From the NCBI GenBank assembly GCA_031282945.1, contig JAITCX010000063.1, positions 1 through 7,951 on the forward strand: DNA of 7,951 bases, in the 5' to 3' direction. The notes under the pieces were generated by a model. The model was not told the origin of the DNA and searched no databases. It saw only the letters and a program-made list of their open reading frames with translations. This stretch comes from Elusimicrobiota bacterium. GTDB lineage: Bacteria > Elusimicrobiota > Endomicrobiia > Endomicrobiales > Endomicrobiaceae. A program made the position numbers and the translations under genes. Positions within the stretch are counted from its first letter, which is position 1. Each line of letters begins with the position of its first letter. This document shows positions 1 through 6,911 of the stretch, piece by piece.

Positions 1-386
1 ATGCCGTAATTATCGGCCGCTCAAATTTAGTGGGCAAACCTTTGGCCGCTCTTTTATTGGCAAATAATGCGACAGTAACTATAGCGCATTCCCATACAAA
101 AAATTTAAAAGATTTTACGCTTATGGCCGACATTTGCATTGCGGCTGTGGGACGCCCCAATTTTATAGATTCAAGTTTTACTAAAAACGATGCGGCAATA
201 ATTGATGTGGGGATAAACAGACTCTCAAACGGCATTGCAGGCGATGTCAATTTTGCAAGTTTTGAAAATACCAATTGTCATATCACGCCTGTGCCGGGCG
301 GCGTTGGACCTATGACCATAACCTCTCTGCTTGAAAATACTCTCAAAGCATTTACAAATAAAATCCAAAAGGAGTCAGTAAAATGA
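1..386 (+). CDS. folD: FolD, methylenetetrahydrofolate dehydrogenase/cyclohydrolase, C-terminal part (5' end cut by window)
   Basis: Bifunctional cytosolic enzyme of one-carbon metabolism. It oxidises 5,10-methylene-THF with NAD(P)+ and hydrolyses the product to 10-formyl-THF, feeding purine and formyl-Met synthesis. The reading frame runs open from base 3, and the first visible residues AVIIGRSNLVGKPLAALLL are the family's dinucleotide-binding segment (GRSxxVGxP). Further on come a nucleotide-fold strand (ADICIAAVGRPNFI), the segment IIDVGINR, and the hallmark C-terminal signature TPVPGGVGPMTITSLLENT. About 127 residues are present, against roughly 285 for the whole family protein. The N-terminal catalytic half, with the active-site Lys, lies outside the window. 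The GTG at 30 is an internal codon, not the start. The stop codon overlaps the ATG of the next gene, so the two are probably cotranscribed and translationally coupled. No frameshift or missing motif is seen in the part present. Confidence 0.96.
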   Translation, partial: AVIIGRSNLVGKPLAALLLANNATVTIAHSHTKNLKDFTLMADICIAAVGRPNFIDSSFTKNDAAIIDVGINRLSNGIAGDVNFASFENTNCHITPVPGGVGPMTITSLLENTLKAFTNKIQKESVK

Positions 387-1168
387 CGGGTCTGCTAATT
401 ACTATTTGTTTGCCAATATTTTCTGGCGGAATGTATTTTTATCTGGCTTGGAAAGTTCATCAAATTGCAAAAGTACGTTCCATAATGTTTGGCGAGATCC
501 GTTTTCAACAATTGCAGTTTGCTTTTACCCTCTTTGGAATTTATTTTTTAACAAGACCCTTGCAAAATATTTTAGGACCTTATCCAATGCCTTTAATTGT
601 AAACTGCGTGCGTCAACTTTTTTTAATGGCCTATGTAGCGCCGTCCATTTTAGTGGCAATTTTTCATTGGGCGCCCACGCCCAGCGGCGCGCCTAAATCC
701 TCAAAGTTTGCCGCTTATGCAGTTGGATCTTTAATGGGCATAATTTTTGTTTTAATAAATACTGTGATCGGATCGGAATCTAAAGTTATTTTTTCAAGTT
801 ATGGTTTAACTTTATATGACGGCGTTTGGCAGTCGACTTTGCCTCAACTTGTTATGATTCATTTAATATGCCAGTTGATCTCCCCTGTAGGTTTTTTAAT
901 TCTCGCCTCAAGCTATATAAAACACAGACGCTATGAGTATACCCTTGCGCATATCTACAATCAAATGCCTTTAAAATGGAAATACCTTGAAGCTTCTTGT
1001 TATATTTTTGGGCTTTCTTTTGTGCTGGCGGGAGTGGGCGTCGCTTTTGGAGGATACTATACATATTTGTGGTCTATCTATTTTATCGGGTCAATTGCTT
1101 CAGGTTTCTTTGCTTTAAAAAGCATAACAATCCCCCCCAGAAAAGCCCCTCAAGATTTGCAATCCTAA
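383..1168 (+). CDS. Seven-helix integral membrane protein of unknown function, coupled to folD
   Basis: I do not recognise this 261-residue protein as a named family. By eye it has seven hydrophobic segments, at about residues 4-24, 43-60, 70-95, 109-130, 152-177, 206-226 and 228-248. They are joined by short basic loops (KVHQIAKVR near 24-32, KHRRYEY near 180-186), and the tail is short and basic (IPPRKAPQDLQS). There is no signal peptide and no attached kinase, cyclase or HTH domain, so it looks like a bare membrane module. The start is well supported: AAAGGAG sits 8 bases upstream, and the ATG overlaps the folD stop in an ATGA arrangement, which suggests translational coupling. A likely terminator follows at 1212-1252. 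The layout recalls stand-alone 7TM sensor input modules, but I see no diagnostic motif, so sensor, transporter subunit and other roles all remain open. That it is a real gene is fairly sure; its function is not known. Confidence 0.85.
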   Translation: MTGLLITICLPIFSGGMYFYLAWKVHQIAKVRSIMFGEIRFQQLQFAFTLFGIYFLTRPLQNILGPYPMPLIVNCVRQLFLMAYVAPSILVAIFHWAPTPSGAPKSSKFAAYAVGSLMGIIFVLINTVIGSESKVIFSSYGLTLYDGVWQSTLPQLVMIHLICQLISPVGFLILASSYIKHRRYEYTLAHIYNQMPLKWKYLEASCYIFGLSFVLAGVGVAFGGYYTYLWSIYFIGSIASGFFALKSITIPPRKAPQDLQS

Positions 1169-1211
1169 TGCAAAAAGATTTAATTGCAGCCTTCCAGCGC
1201 TGTTAAATAAT

Positions 1212-1252
1212 TAGAATTATTAATGTTTTAGTTTTTTATAATTCTATTTTTT
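1212..1252 (+). terminator. AT-rich hairpin plus T-tract after the folD operon
   Basis: TAGAATTAT (1212-1220) and ATAATTCTA (1238-1246) form a perfect 9-bp inverted repeat around a 17-nt T-rich loop. A run of six T follows at 1247-1252. It lies 43 nt past the stop of the membrane protein gene and just before the convergent GIY-YIG gene, where a terminator is expected. The stem has only one G-C pair, so it would be weak. On the - strand it lacks a T-run, so it would act mainly on + strand transcripts. Confidence 0.42.
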
Positions 1253-1283
1253 CACGCCCAATTAAATGCTTTTTTATAAATGT

Positions 1284-1303
1284 AAAATAGCTAGCGGTAT
1301 TTT
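1284..1303 (-). terminator. Possible weak hairpin after the GIY-YIG gene
   Basis: On the - strand AAAATA and TATTTT (1303-1298 and 1289-1284) pair around the 8-nt loop CCGCTAGC. The hairpin begins within the stop codon of the GIY-YIG gene. The stem contains no G-C pair and no clear T-run follows (ACATTTAT), so termination here is a guess based mainly on position. Confidence 0.18.
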
Positions 1304-1647
1304 TAATACAGGTCTTGCGCCTTAAATTTTGCAACCCACATTTCTTTTAATACTTTTAAATCCTCTGCAAATTCCGCATCCGTTTGAGTTTCGCCTCTTT
1401 TTAATTCCTCCAAAACTTCAAAACAAAATGCCTGCGGTCCATAGGTTTGCCAATCATCGCGCAAAAGCGGCGGGACGCCTGAATTAGTTGATTTTATAAA
1501 TTCAAAACGGTTTCGTCTGCCTTCCATATTTAATGTAGTTTCTATCCACATTTTTCCATTTGACATATTTTTTATAGCGCAAATTCCGCAAATTTTAGGC
1601 TGTTGTTTATAATCGGCTAAAAGTTTTTTTCTATCTTGACGCTCCAT
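1303..1647 (-). CDS. Small GIY-YIG nuclease-family protein with degenerate catalytic motif
   Basis: A 114-residue soluble protein resembling the short stand-alone GIY-YIG-family proteins found in many anaerobes. Its layout is a basic N-terminal helix (MERQDRKKLLADYK), then GICAIKNMSNGKMWIETTLN where the two GIY/YIG strands belong (about 20-40), then RRNRFEF with the arginine region, then DDWQTYGPQAFCFEVLEEL (about 64-82) with the helix and the acidic residue (Glu77 or Glu80), and a charged C-terminal helix. The first motif reads GIC rather than GIY, and the second reads WIE rather than YIG. Both catalytic tyrosines therefore appear replaced, and nuclease activity is doubtful. The start is supported by AGGAG 7 nt upstream of the ATG. 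The gene sits 24 nt behind the vanX-like gene and is probably the last member of its operon. Family assignment is by remembered pattern; cellular role is unknown. Confidence 0.78.
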   Translation of the reverse strand: MERQDRKKLLADYKQQPKICGICAIKNMSNGKMWIETTLNMEGRRNRFEFIKSTNSGVPPLLRDDWQTYGPQAFCFEVLEELKRGETQTDAEFAEDLKVLKEMWVAKFKAQDLY

Positions 1648-1671
1648 AAATTTCTCCTAAACTTTATTATT

Positions 1672-2397
1672 TTATTCTACTGCAAAATTAAAATATGTAT
1701 CGGTAAAAGTTTCTTTTTTCAACCTGAAATGCCACCATTCTTTATCGTATGGGACAAACCCATTTTTTGTCATAATATCTCTTAAAAGTTTTCTATTTGA
1801 AAACTGCCGCGGCGTAATATTTTTAGTATTGTAATTTGATTTCTCGTCTAAAAAATCAAAAGGCGCCCCCATATCAATTTCCTTTCCTGTCGCTTTTTCT
1901 ATGAGCGTTATATCCACGGCGCTCCCTCTTGAATGAGCGGATCGGTGGGCGATATAGCCGTCAGAAAAGAGACGCGATTTATCTACATTGGGATAAAAAT
2001 AAATCTTATTTTTTACAGCGGATAAATTTTTAGACCATCTATTAAAATGATCTACTGCTTCTGTTGGACGATAAGCGTCAAATATTTTTATAACGTATCC
2101 CAATTTATCAAAATCTCGGGCTGCGGCGGCAAGAGCTAAAGCTGCATTTTTAGTTAAAATTGCAACGGGCGCTTTATAGCCGTCTATTTTTTGGCCTACA
2201 AAATTATAACTTGTAAAATATCTAATCTCAAAAACAATGTCGGATGTTATGTCTGAAACATAAACAAAATTTTCGGGAAGTTGGGTTTTAGCAGTTGTCT
2301 GCGAGGCCGCTAAAAAGAAAAAGAATAAACACAGCGAAACTTTAAAAAAGAGAGGAAAGTTAAATATTTTTCTAAGCATAATTTTTAATTTCTGCAT
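1672..2397 (-). CDS. Exported D-alanyl-D-alanine dipeptidase, VanX/DdpX type (peptidase M15D)
   Basis: Zinc dipeptidase expected to cleave D-Ala-D-Ala. Visible motifs are FDAYRP (residues 106-111) with the substrate-binding Arg110, SAHSRGSAVD (153-162) matching SxHxxGxAxD with zinc ligands His155 and Asp162, and EWWHF (220-224) with catalytic-base Glu220 and third ligand His223. All key residues are intact. Residues 1-36 look like a Sec signal: a basic start, a hydrophobic core around PLFFKVSLCLFFFFLAA, then SQTTAK. No lipobox cysteine is present, so a periplasmic or secreted enzyme is likely, unlike the cytoplasmic VanX of resistance operons. No vanHA or vanRS neighbours are visible, so wall turnover or nutrient scavenging is a better guess than vancomycin resistance. 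The ATG at 2397 lies inside the 3' end of the malic enzyme gene (13-nt overlap); ATG 2379 is an alternative start. At 241 residues the length is normal for an M15D enzyme plus signal. Confidence 0.9.
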   Translation of the reverse strand: MQKLKIMLRKIFNFPLFFKVSLCLFFFFLAASQTTAKTQLPENFVYVSDITSDIVFEIRYFTSYNFVGQKIDGYKAPVAILTKNAALALAAAARDFDKLGYVIKIFDAYRPTEAVDHFNRWSKNLSAVKNKIYFYPNVDKSRLFSDGYIAHRSAHSRGSAVDITLIEKATGKEIDMGAPFDFLDEKSNYNTKNITPRQFSNRKLLRDIMTKNGFVPYDKEWWHFRLKKETFTDTYFNFAVE

Positions 2398-3560
2398 ACG
2401 CCTGATTTTTTAGCCGCCTCAAACACCGCTTGGGAGACCGCTTTCTTAATGCGATCGTCAAAAGGCGAGACAATAATATAATCACTGCGAAGATCTTTAT
2501 CGGTGATAAGTCCGCTGAGAGCAAAAGCCGCGGCAATTTTCATTTCATCATTTATGTCTTTCGCTTGGGCGTCAAGCGCTCCTCTAAAAACGCCGGGAAA
2601 AGCTAAAACATTATTTATTTGATTTGCAAAATCGCTTCGGCCTGTTCCCACTACTGCGGCTCCCGCTTCTAAAGCTATATCAGGAAAAATTTCTGGAATT
2701 GGGTTTGCCATAGCAAAAATTATTGGATCTGCCGCCATGTTTTTTACCATATCCGCATCTAAAATATTTCCCGAGCTTACGCCGATAAAAACATCCGCGC
2801 CTTTTATAACTTGCGCCAAACTTCCTTTTTTATTTGCAAGATTTGAAATTTGCGCAATTTCATTTTTAATAGGATTCATATCGTCTTGGCGGTCTTTATA
2901 AATTGCGCCTTTTCTATCGCACATTATAAAATCTTTAAGGCCTTGCGTTTTTAAGAGTTTTGCAATTGCAATGCCGGCCGCCCCCGCTCCCGCAATTACA
3001 CAGGTTATATCTTGCATTTTTTTCCCTACAACTTTTAATGCATTTATTAATGCCGCCAAAACCACAATAGCGGTGCCATGCTGATCGTCATGAAAAATTG
3101 GAATATCGCAAATTTCTTTTAAACGATTTTCAATTTCAAAACATCTGGGAGCGGAAATATCCTCTAAATTTACGCCTGCAAAACTTCCCGCAAGCAGAGC
3201 CACCGTGTTTACAATTTCATCGGTGTCTTTTGAACGTATGCAAAGCGGCACGGCATCAACATCGCCGAACTTTTTAAATAAAACGCATTTGCCTTCCATA
3301 ACGGGCATTCCCGCCTCCGGCCCGATATCGCCTAAACCCAAAACGGCTGTCCCGTCGGTTACCACGCAAATCATATTTGCCCGCCCTGTAAGTTTAAAAC
3401 TATTGGATATGTCTTTTTGGATTTCAAGACAGGCCGAGGCAACGCCGGGGGTATAGACAAGCGATAAATCCGTTTTATTTTCAACTTGCATTTTTGGGTC
3501 TATTTTCAATTTGCCTTTCCATTGAAAATGTTTTTTTAGGGATTCTGAAAGATAATCCAT
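2385..3560 (-). CDS. NAD(P)-dependent malic enzyme, short bacterial form
   Basis: Cytosolic enzyme for oxidative decarboxylation of malate to pyruvate and CO2 with reduction of NAD(P)+. In order, the sequence shows VYTPGVA (35-41) with catalytic Tyr37, VTDGTAVLGLGDIGPEAGMP (67-86), EGK with catalytic Lys91, NLEDISAPRCFEIE (131-144) with metal ligands Glu133 and Asp134, FHDDQHGT (156-163) with Asp159, a Rossmann loop GAGAAG (191-196), ANPIPE (285-290) and GRSDFANQINNVLAFPGVF (307-325). At 391 residues it is the short type. It lacks the C-terminal phosphotransacetylase-like domain of MaeB, so regulation by acetyl-CoA through that domain is not expected. Cofactor preference (NAD or NADP) cannot be read safely. 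The start is supported by AAAAAGGAG 5 nt upstream of the ATG. A 6-bp hairpin abuts that ribosome site. Its 3' end overlaps the vanX-like gene by 13 nt, suggesting a shared transcript. Confidence 0.96.
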   Translation of the reverse strand: MDYLSESLKKHFQWKGKLKIDPKMQVENKTDLSLVYTPGVASACLEIQKDISNSFKLTGRANMICVVTDGTAVLGLGDIGPEAGMPVMEGKCVLFKKFGDVDAVPLCIRSKDTDEIVNTVALLAGSFAGVNLEDISAPRCFEIENRLKEICDIPIFHDDQHGTAIVVLAALINALKVVGKKMQDITCVIAGAGAAGIAIAKLLKTQGLKDFIMCDRKGAIYKDRQDDMNPIKNEIAQISNLANKKGSLAQVIKGADVFIGVSSGNILDADMVKNMAADPIIFAMANPIPEIFPDIALEAGAAVVGTGRSDFANQINNVLAFPGVFRGALDAQAKDINDEMKIAAAFALSGLITDKDLRSDYIIVSPFDDRIKKAVSQAVFEAAKKSGVCRN

Positions 3561-3570
3561 GATAACTCCT

Positions 3571-3588
3571 TTTTAGTTTTTGCTAAAA
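3571..3588 (-). promoter_or_regulatory. Hairpin abutting the malic enzyme Shine-Dalgarno
   Basis: On the - strand TTTTAG (3588-3583), loop CAAAAA, and CTAAAA (3576-3571) make a perfect 6-bp stem. The downstream arm runs directly into AAGGAG of the ribosome site, so folding could affect access to the A-rich part of that site. The stem is AT-rich and may be only marginally stable. Confidence 0.25.
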
Positions 3589-3604
3589 TCCAAACGTTTA
3601 TTTG

Positions 3605-3661
3605 AAAAAGAATACTTTCTTCTCAAGAGAAATATTGCCGATTCTTTTTTGCAAAAAGAAT
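3605..3661 (-). promoter_or_regulatory. Two alternative 9-bp hairpins between tsaC and malic enzyme genes
   Basis: ATTCTTTTT (3641-3649) can pair perfectly with AAAAAGAAT on either side: 3653-3661 (3-nt loop) or 3605-3613 (27-nt spacing). The two pairings exclude each other. The tract lies 8 nt past the tsaC-type gene and in front of the malic enzyme gene. It could act as a 3' stabiliser, a weak terminator (no clear T-run) or part of a leader. A T-to-A-rich hairpin of the same design recurs at 7029-7171. Confidence 0.3.
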
Positions 3662-3668
3662 AATCTCA

Positions 3669-4304
3669 TCACAAACGCTTTAATATTTCATTGGTATCCA
3701 AACTGCCTTTTCTTATGACGGTATAAGGAAAAGAAGTGACGTCTATTACTGTGGATTCAAAACTATATTGGCAATTGCCGCCGTCTACAATAGCGTCTAC
3801 TTTGTGAGCGAATTTTAAAGTTTGCTTAAAACTTTTAGCGCTTTCTTTCCCGGAGATATTTACAGAGGTTGTCCAGAGAGGAATATTTGCAGTTTTTAGA
3901 AAGTCTAACATAAATTTATGATCGGGAATTCTTATGCCGATATTATTTCTGCCGCCTGATAAAATTTTTCCAAGGGGAGTTGTATTAAAAATTAAGGTCA
4001 ATCTGCCCGGCCAAAAATGTTTTATGAGCTTGAAAACTTTTTGAGGAATTTCCGCTAAAATCTTTACGGAATTTATATCGCCTGCCATAATGACGAGGGG
4101 CTTTTTATAATTGCGTCCTTTTATTGAATAAATTTTTTGTCTTGCAAAATCGTCAAAAACGCCGCCTGCAAAACCATAAACTGTTTCAGTTGGGCAAATT
4201 ATGATCCCCCCGCTTTTAACAATTTCCGCCGCTTTTTTATGCGCATTGGGTTCTTTAACTGATATTATCAATGCTTTCTTAGCCATTTTATTTTTTGTAT
4301 ACAT
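3669..4304 (-). CDS. tsaC: L-threonylcarbamoyladenylate synthase (TsaC/Sua5/YrdC family)
   Basis: Makes threonylcarbamoyl-AMP from threonine, bicarbonate and ATP, the first step of t6A37 modification of ANN-decoding tRNAs in the cytosol. Family marks are CPTETVYGFAGGVFD (37-51), KGRNYKKPL (62-70) with the conserved KxR pair Lys62/Arg64, HFWPGRLTLIF (96-106), NNIGIRIPDH (120-129), TTSVNISGKES (145-155) with the SxN motif, and ESTVIDVT followed by VIRKGS (183-201). At 211 residues it consists of the YrdC domain alone, without the Sua5 C-terminal domain. The start is uncertain. ATG 4304 overlaps the 3' end of proS and has only a weak GAG upstream. ATG 4286, which gives MAKKALIIS, sits one base after the proS stop (TAAAATG) and has no Shine-Dalgarno. 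Either way translation is probably coupled to proS, and the pairing of two tRNA-related genes makes sense. Confidence 0.93.
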   Translation of the reverse strand: MYTKNKMAKKALIISVKEPNAHKKAAEIVKSGGIIICPTETVYGFAGGVFDDFARQKIYSIKGRNYKKPLVIMAGDINSVKILAEIPQKVFKLIKHFWPGRLTLIFNTTPLGKILSGGRNNIGIRIPDHKFMLDFLKTANIPLWTTSVNISGKESAKSFKQTLKFAHKVDAIVDGGNCQYSFESTVIDVTSFPYTVIRKGSLDTNEILKRL

Positions 4305-5997
4305 TTAAAATCTCGGCTACGGCTTGGCTTGGCGATAAAAGTTTTATATTTTCTTTTGGGTCTTTGCGCCTTTTAAATTCAACATTTCCTGTCTCAAGAG
4401 TTTTTTTGCCTATAGTAATTCTAAAGGGAATACCGATTAAATCCGCATCATTAAATTTTACTCCAGCCCGCTCATCCCTATCATCAATCAGTACATCAAT
4501 TCCATTTTGATTTAGCGCATTATAAATTTCAAGCGTTACCGCTTTAGTTTTTGCATCATTATAATCTATCGGTATAATCTCCACGCAAAAAGGATTTACA
4601 TTGTCAGTCCAGATTATGCCCTTATCGTCAAAACTCTGCTCAACTATTGCCGCTAAAATTCTAGACACCCCAATTCCATAACACCCCATAACCATTGGCT
4701 GCGATTGGCCTTGCGCATTTAAGTAATGCGCTTTTAGGGCTTTAGAATATTTAGTTCCAAGTTTAAAAGTATGCCCTACTTCTATGCCGCGGCAAAACTG
4801 CAGTTTATGTTTTTTGCAAACAGGGCAGATATCGCCGTCCTGCGCTTTTGAAATATCAAAGAATTGTGGTTTGGGGCAGTCTCTGTCTAAGCGGAAATTT
4901 TTATAATGAAATCCGTCCTCATTTGCGCCGACAATTGCGCCTGAAATTGCGCTGACGGAAATATCGGCAATTGTTTGGATTGGTTTTTTTAAACCTATCG
5001 GTCCAATAGAACCAAAAGCGGATCCCGTAAAGTCCATTGCCGTTTCGACTTGCGCCAATGCAATTTCAGATGCGCCCAAAACAGCGGCAAGCTTTGCCTC
5101 ATTTATTTGTCTGTCTCCTCTTATCAAGACGAGAACAGGTTTTTGGTCTGCCAAATAAATCATAGACTTAACAGCCTTAGCGGCATCCACTTTAAAAAAA
5201 GCTGCCACCTCGTCAATTGTTTTAACATTGGGGGTTGGAACTTTTTCTAAAGCGAGTTCTTTCTCTTGCGCATTTTCTAAAACAAGAGCGCTGGCTTTTT
5301 CAACATTGGCGCCGTAACCGCATTCGCACCAAGCGATTTCCTCCTCGCCTGTCTTTGCCAAGACCATAAACTCGTGGGAATAGGAGCCGCCGATTGCGCC
5401 CGTCTGAGCTTCCACCGGTCTAAAAATTAAACCGCAGCGGGCGCATATTTTTTTATAAGCGTCAAAAACTATTTCATAGCATTTATCCAAGTCTGCCTCG
5501 TCTGTATGGAAGGAATAAGCATCGCTCATTAAAAATTCTCTTGAGCGCATAATGCCAAAACGCGGCCGAATTTCATCTCTAAACTTTTGGGTAAACTGAT
5601 GAAATATTGCCGGCAATTGTTTATAGGAATGCAGATCGCGGCGCGCCAAATTTGTTATAGCTTCCTCATGCGTTGGGGCAAGGCAAAACTGCGCCTCTTT
5701 TCTATCTTTGAGGCGGAACAATTCTTTGCCGTAAACATCCCACCTGCCGGATTCATCCCAAAGTTCTTTTGGCAAGATCAGCGGTAATTTTACTTCCTGA
5801 GCATCTATTGAATTTAATTCTTCTCTAATGATATTTTCAACTTTTCTCAATGCTCTCAGTCCCAGCGGCAAATATTCGTATAAACCTGCCGACATTTTTC
5901 TGATCATCGCCGCTCTTATAAGAAGTTTTGCGGAAATTACATCTGCATCACTAGGCGCTTCCTTTAAGGTGGGGGCAAACAACTTGGAATAAAACAT
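4288..5997 (-). CDS. proS: Prolyl-tRNA synthetase, full-length bacterial type with editing insertion
   Basis: Class II synthetase that charges tRNA-Pro with proline in the cytosol. I take the ATG at 5997, not the upstream in-frame ATG at 6021. AAAAAAGGAG ends 5 nt before 5997, and the protein then begins MFYSKLFAPTLKEAP, as family members do. That gives 569 residues, close to the usual 570. Visible parts are the catalytic core with PTHEE (108-112), motif 2 (FRDEIRPRFGIMRSREF, 139-155), and motif 3 around GCYGIGVSRILAA (438-450). An insertion of about 180 residues (roughly 225-405) matches the INS editing domain that hydrolyses Ala-tRNA-Pro, with Lys277 (AVKSMIY) in the place of the known editing lysine. 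The C-terminal anticodon domain runs from about 470 to the end (DDRDERAGVKFNDADLIGIP). All key motifs are intact. The tsaC-type gene follows without a gap. Confidence 0.97.
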   Translation of the reverse strand: MFYSKLFAPTLKEAPSDADVISAKLLIRAAMIRKMSAGLYEYLPLGLRALRKVENIIREELNSIDAQEVKLPLILPKELWDESGRWDVYGKELFRLKDRKEAQFCLAPTHEEAITNLARRDLHSYKQLPAIFHQFTQKFRDEIRPRFGIMRSREFLMSDAYSFHTDEADLDKCYEIVFDAYKKICARCGLIFRPVEAQTGAIGGSYSHEFMVLAKTGEEEIAWCECGYGANVEKASALVLENAQEKELALEKVPTPNVKTIDEVAAFFKVDAAKAVKSMIYLADQKPVLVLIRGDRQINEAKLAAVLGASEIALAQVETAMDFTGSAFGSIGPIGLKKPIQTIADISVSAISGAIVGANEDGFHYKNFRLDRDCPKPQFFDISKAQDGDICPVCKKHKLQFCRGIEVGHTFKLGTKYSKALKAHYLNAQGQSQPMVMGCYGIGVSRILAAIVEQSFDDKGIIWTDNVNPFCVEIIPIDYNDAKTKAVTLEIYNALNQNGIDVLIDDRDERAGVKFNDADLIGIPFRITIGKKTLETGNVEFKRRKDPKENIKLLSPSQAVAEILNVYKK

Positions 5998-6002
5998 GAA
6001 CG

Positions 6003-6033
6003 CTCCTTTTTTGTTTTGCATTAAAACAAAACA
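6003..6033 (-). promoter_or_regulatory. proS ribosome site (decides the start) with adjoining hairpin
   Basis: The - strand reads AAAAAAGGAG ending at 6003, 5 nt before ATG 5997, which fixes the proS start there. The alternative ATG 6021 has no such site and would place this sequence inside the coding region. Immediately upstream, TGTTTTG (6033-6027) and CAAAACA (6018-6012) form a perfect 7-bp stem with an 8-nt loop, next to the ribosome site. A role in translation control is inference only. Confidence 0.55.
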
Positions 6034-6106
6034 TTTTTCTCTCCGGCTTTAATGGATTTCAACTTTTGCGAAAGGGTCGGGCGGTGCGCCGTTTGAGAAA
6101 ATTTAT

Positions 6107-6112
6107 TTTATA
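6107..6112 (-). promoter_or_regulatory. Possible -10 element for proS
   Basis: On the - strand TATAAA lies about 110 nt before the proS ATG, within the 142-nt gap behind gpmA. The hexamer 17 nt upstream (CGCTTT) is a poor -35 match, so this is a weak call. No convincing rho-independent terminator for gpmA was found in this gap, so readthrough from gpmA into proS is also possible. Confidence 0.22.
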
Positions 6113-6139
6113 GCTTGGCGGAAAAAATAAAGCGGGGCA

Positions 6140-6886
6140 TTATTTAGCTTTGCCTTGATTTGCGACAGCTTCCATAGCTTTTTTTACCGCTTCTGGATCG
6201 CCGAGATAGTAATGTTTAATTGGAATCAAATTGTCGTCTAATTCATAGACCAAAGGCATTGCCGTTGGGATATTTAAATTTATGATATCGGCATCGCTTA
6301 CCTTATCCAAATATTTTACCAATGCTCTCAAACTGTTGCCATGGGCGGCGATAATAATGTTTTTACCTTCTCTAACTTTTGGAGCTATTTCCAATTCCCA
6401 GTAAGGACTTACGCGGGCGACGGTATCTTTTAAACATTCCGTGAGGGGAAGTTCTTTTGGGTTTACATTTTTATAACGCGGGTCATGTTGAGGAGCGCGG
6501 GGGTCGTCGAGGGTGAGAGGATCTGGGGCTATGTCATAACTTCTGCGCCAAATTTTTACTTGTTCCTCTCCATATTTTTTGGCGGTATCGGCTTTATTTA
6601 ATCCTTGCAAAACGCCGTAATGTCTTTCGTTTAATTTCCAATTATGAATTTGATCTATCCACTGCAAATCCATTTGATCTAAAATATTCCATAAAGTTTT
6701 TATGGCGCGTTTTAGAACAGATGTATAAGAAAGGTCAAAGTTAAAGCCTTCTTTTTTGAGTAAAATTCCTGCGTCAACCGCTTCTTTTACGCCTTTTTCT
6801 GACAGATCTACATCCGTCCAACCAGTAAAACGATTTTCCTTATTCCAAACGCTTTCCCCATGTCTAACCAAAACAATTTTTTTCAT
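6140..6886 (-). CDS. gpmA: 2,3-bisphosphoglycerate-dependent phosphoglycerate mutase
   Basis: Interconverts 3- and 2-phosphoglycerate in lower glycolysis and gluconeogenesis in the cytosol, working through a phosphohistidine primed by 2,3-BPG. The 248-residue length matches the GpmA family (about 250). Motifs visible are LVRHGESVWN (6-15) with phospho-accepting His9, RFTGWTDVDLSEKG (19-32), LKR with Arg60, NERHYGVLQGLNK (86-98) with Glu87, RRSYDIAPDPL (114-124), AAHGNSLRALVKYL (180-193) with the second catalytic His182, and the C-terminal segment YYLGDPEAVKKA that forms the mobile tail. No key residue is missing. The start is supported by AAAAGGAG a few bases upstream. It has no close upstream partner: about 1 kb of gene-free repeat DNA precedes it, with a candidate promoter and a structured leader (6912-7012). 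proS follows after 142 nt on the same strand. Confidence 0.97.
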   Translation of the reverse strand: MKKIVLVRHGESVWNKENRFTGWTDVDLSEKGVKEAVDAGILLKKEGFNFDLSYTSVLKRAIKTLWNILDQMDLQWIDQIHNWKLNERHYGVLQGLNKADTAKKYGEEQVKIWRRSYDIAPDPLTLDDPRAPQHDPRYKNVNPKELPLTECLKDTVARVSPYWELEIAPKVREGKNIIIAAHGNSLRALVKYLDKVSDADIINLNIPTAMPLVYELDDNLIPIKHYYLGDPEAVKKAMEAVANQGKAK

Positions 6887-6911
6887 AAAACTCTCCTTTT
6901 TGCTGTCTTGA

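Noticed and set aside
1672..2397. Vancomycin-resistance vanX
   Set aside because: There are no vanH, vanA/B-type ligase or vanRS genes beside it, and the protein appears exported. A wall-turnover or scavenging dipeptidase fits better.
5998..6021. Upstream in-frame ATG for proS giving MQNKKGAF at the N-terminus
   Set aside because: The strong ribosome site AAAAAAGGAG lies within this extension and serves ATG 5997, where the family N-terminus begins.
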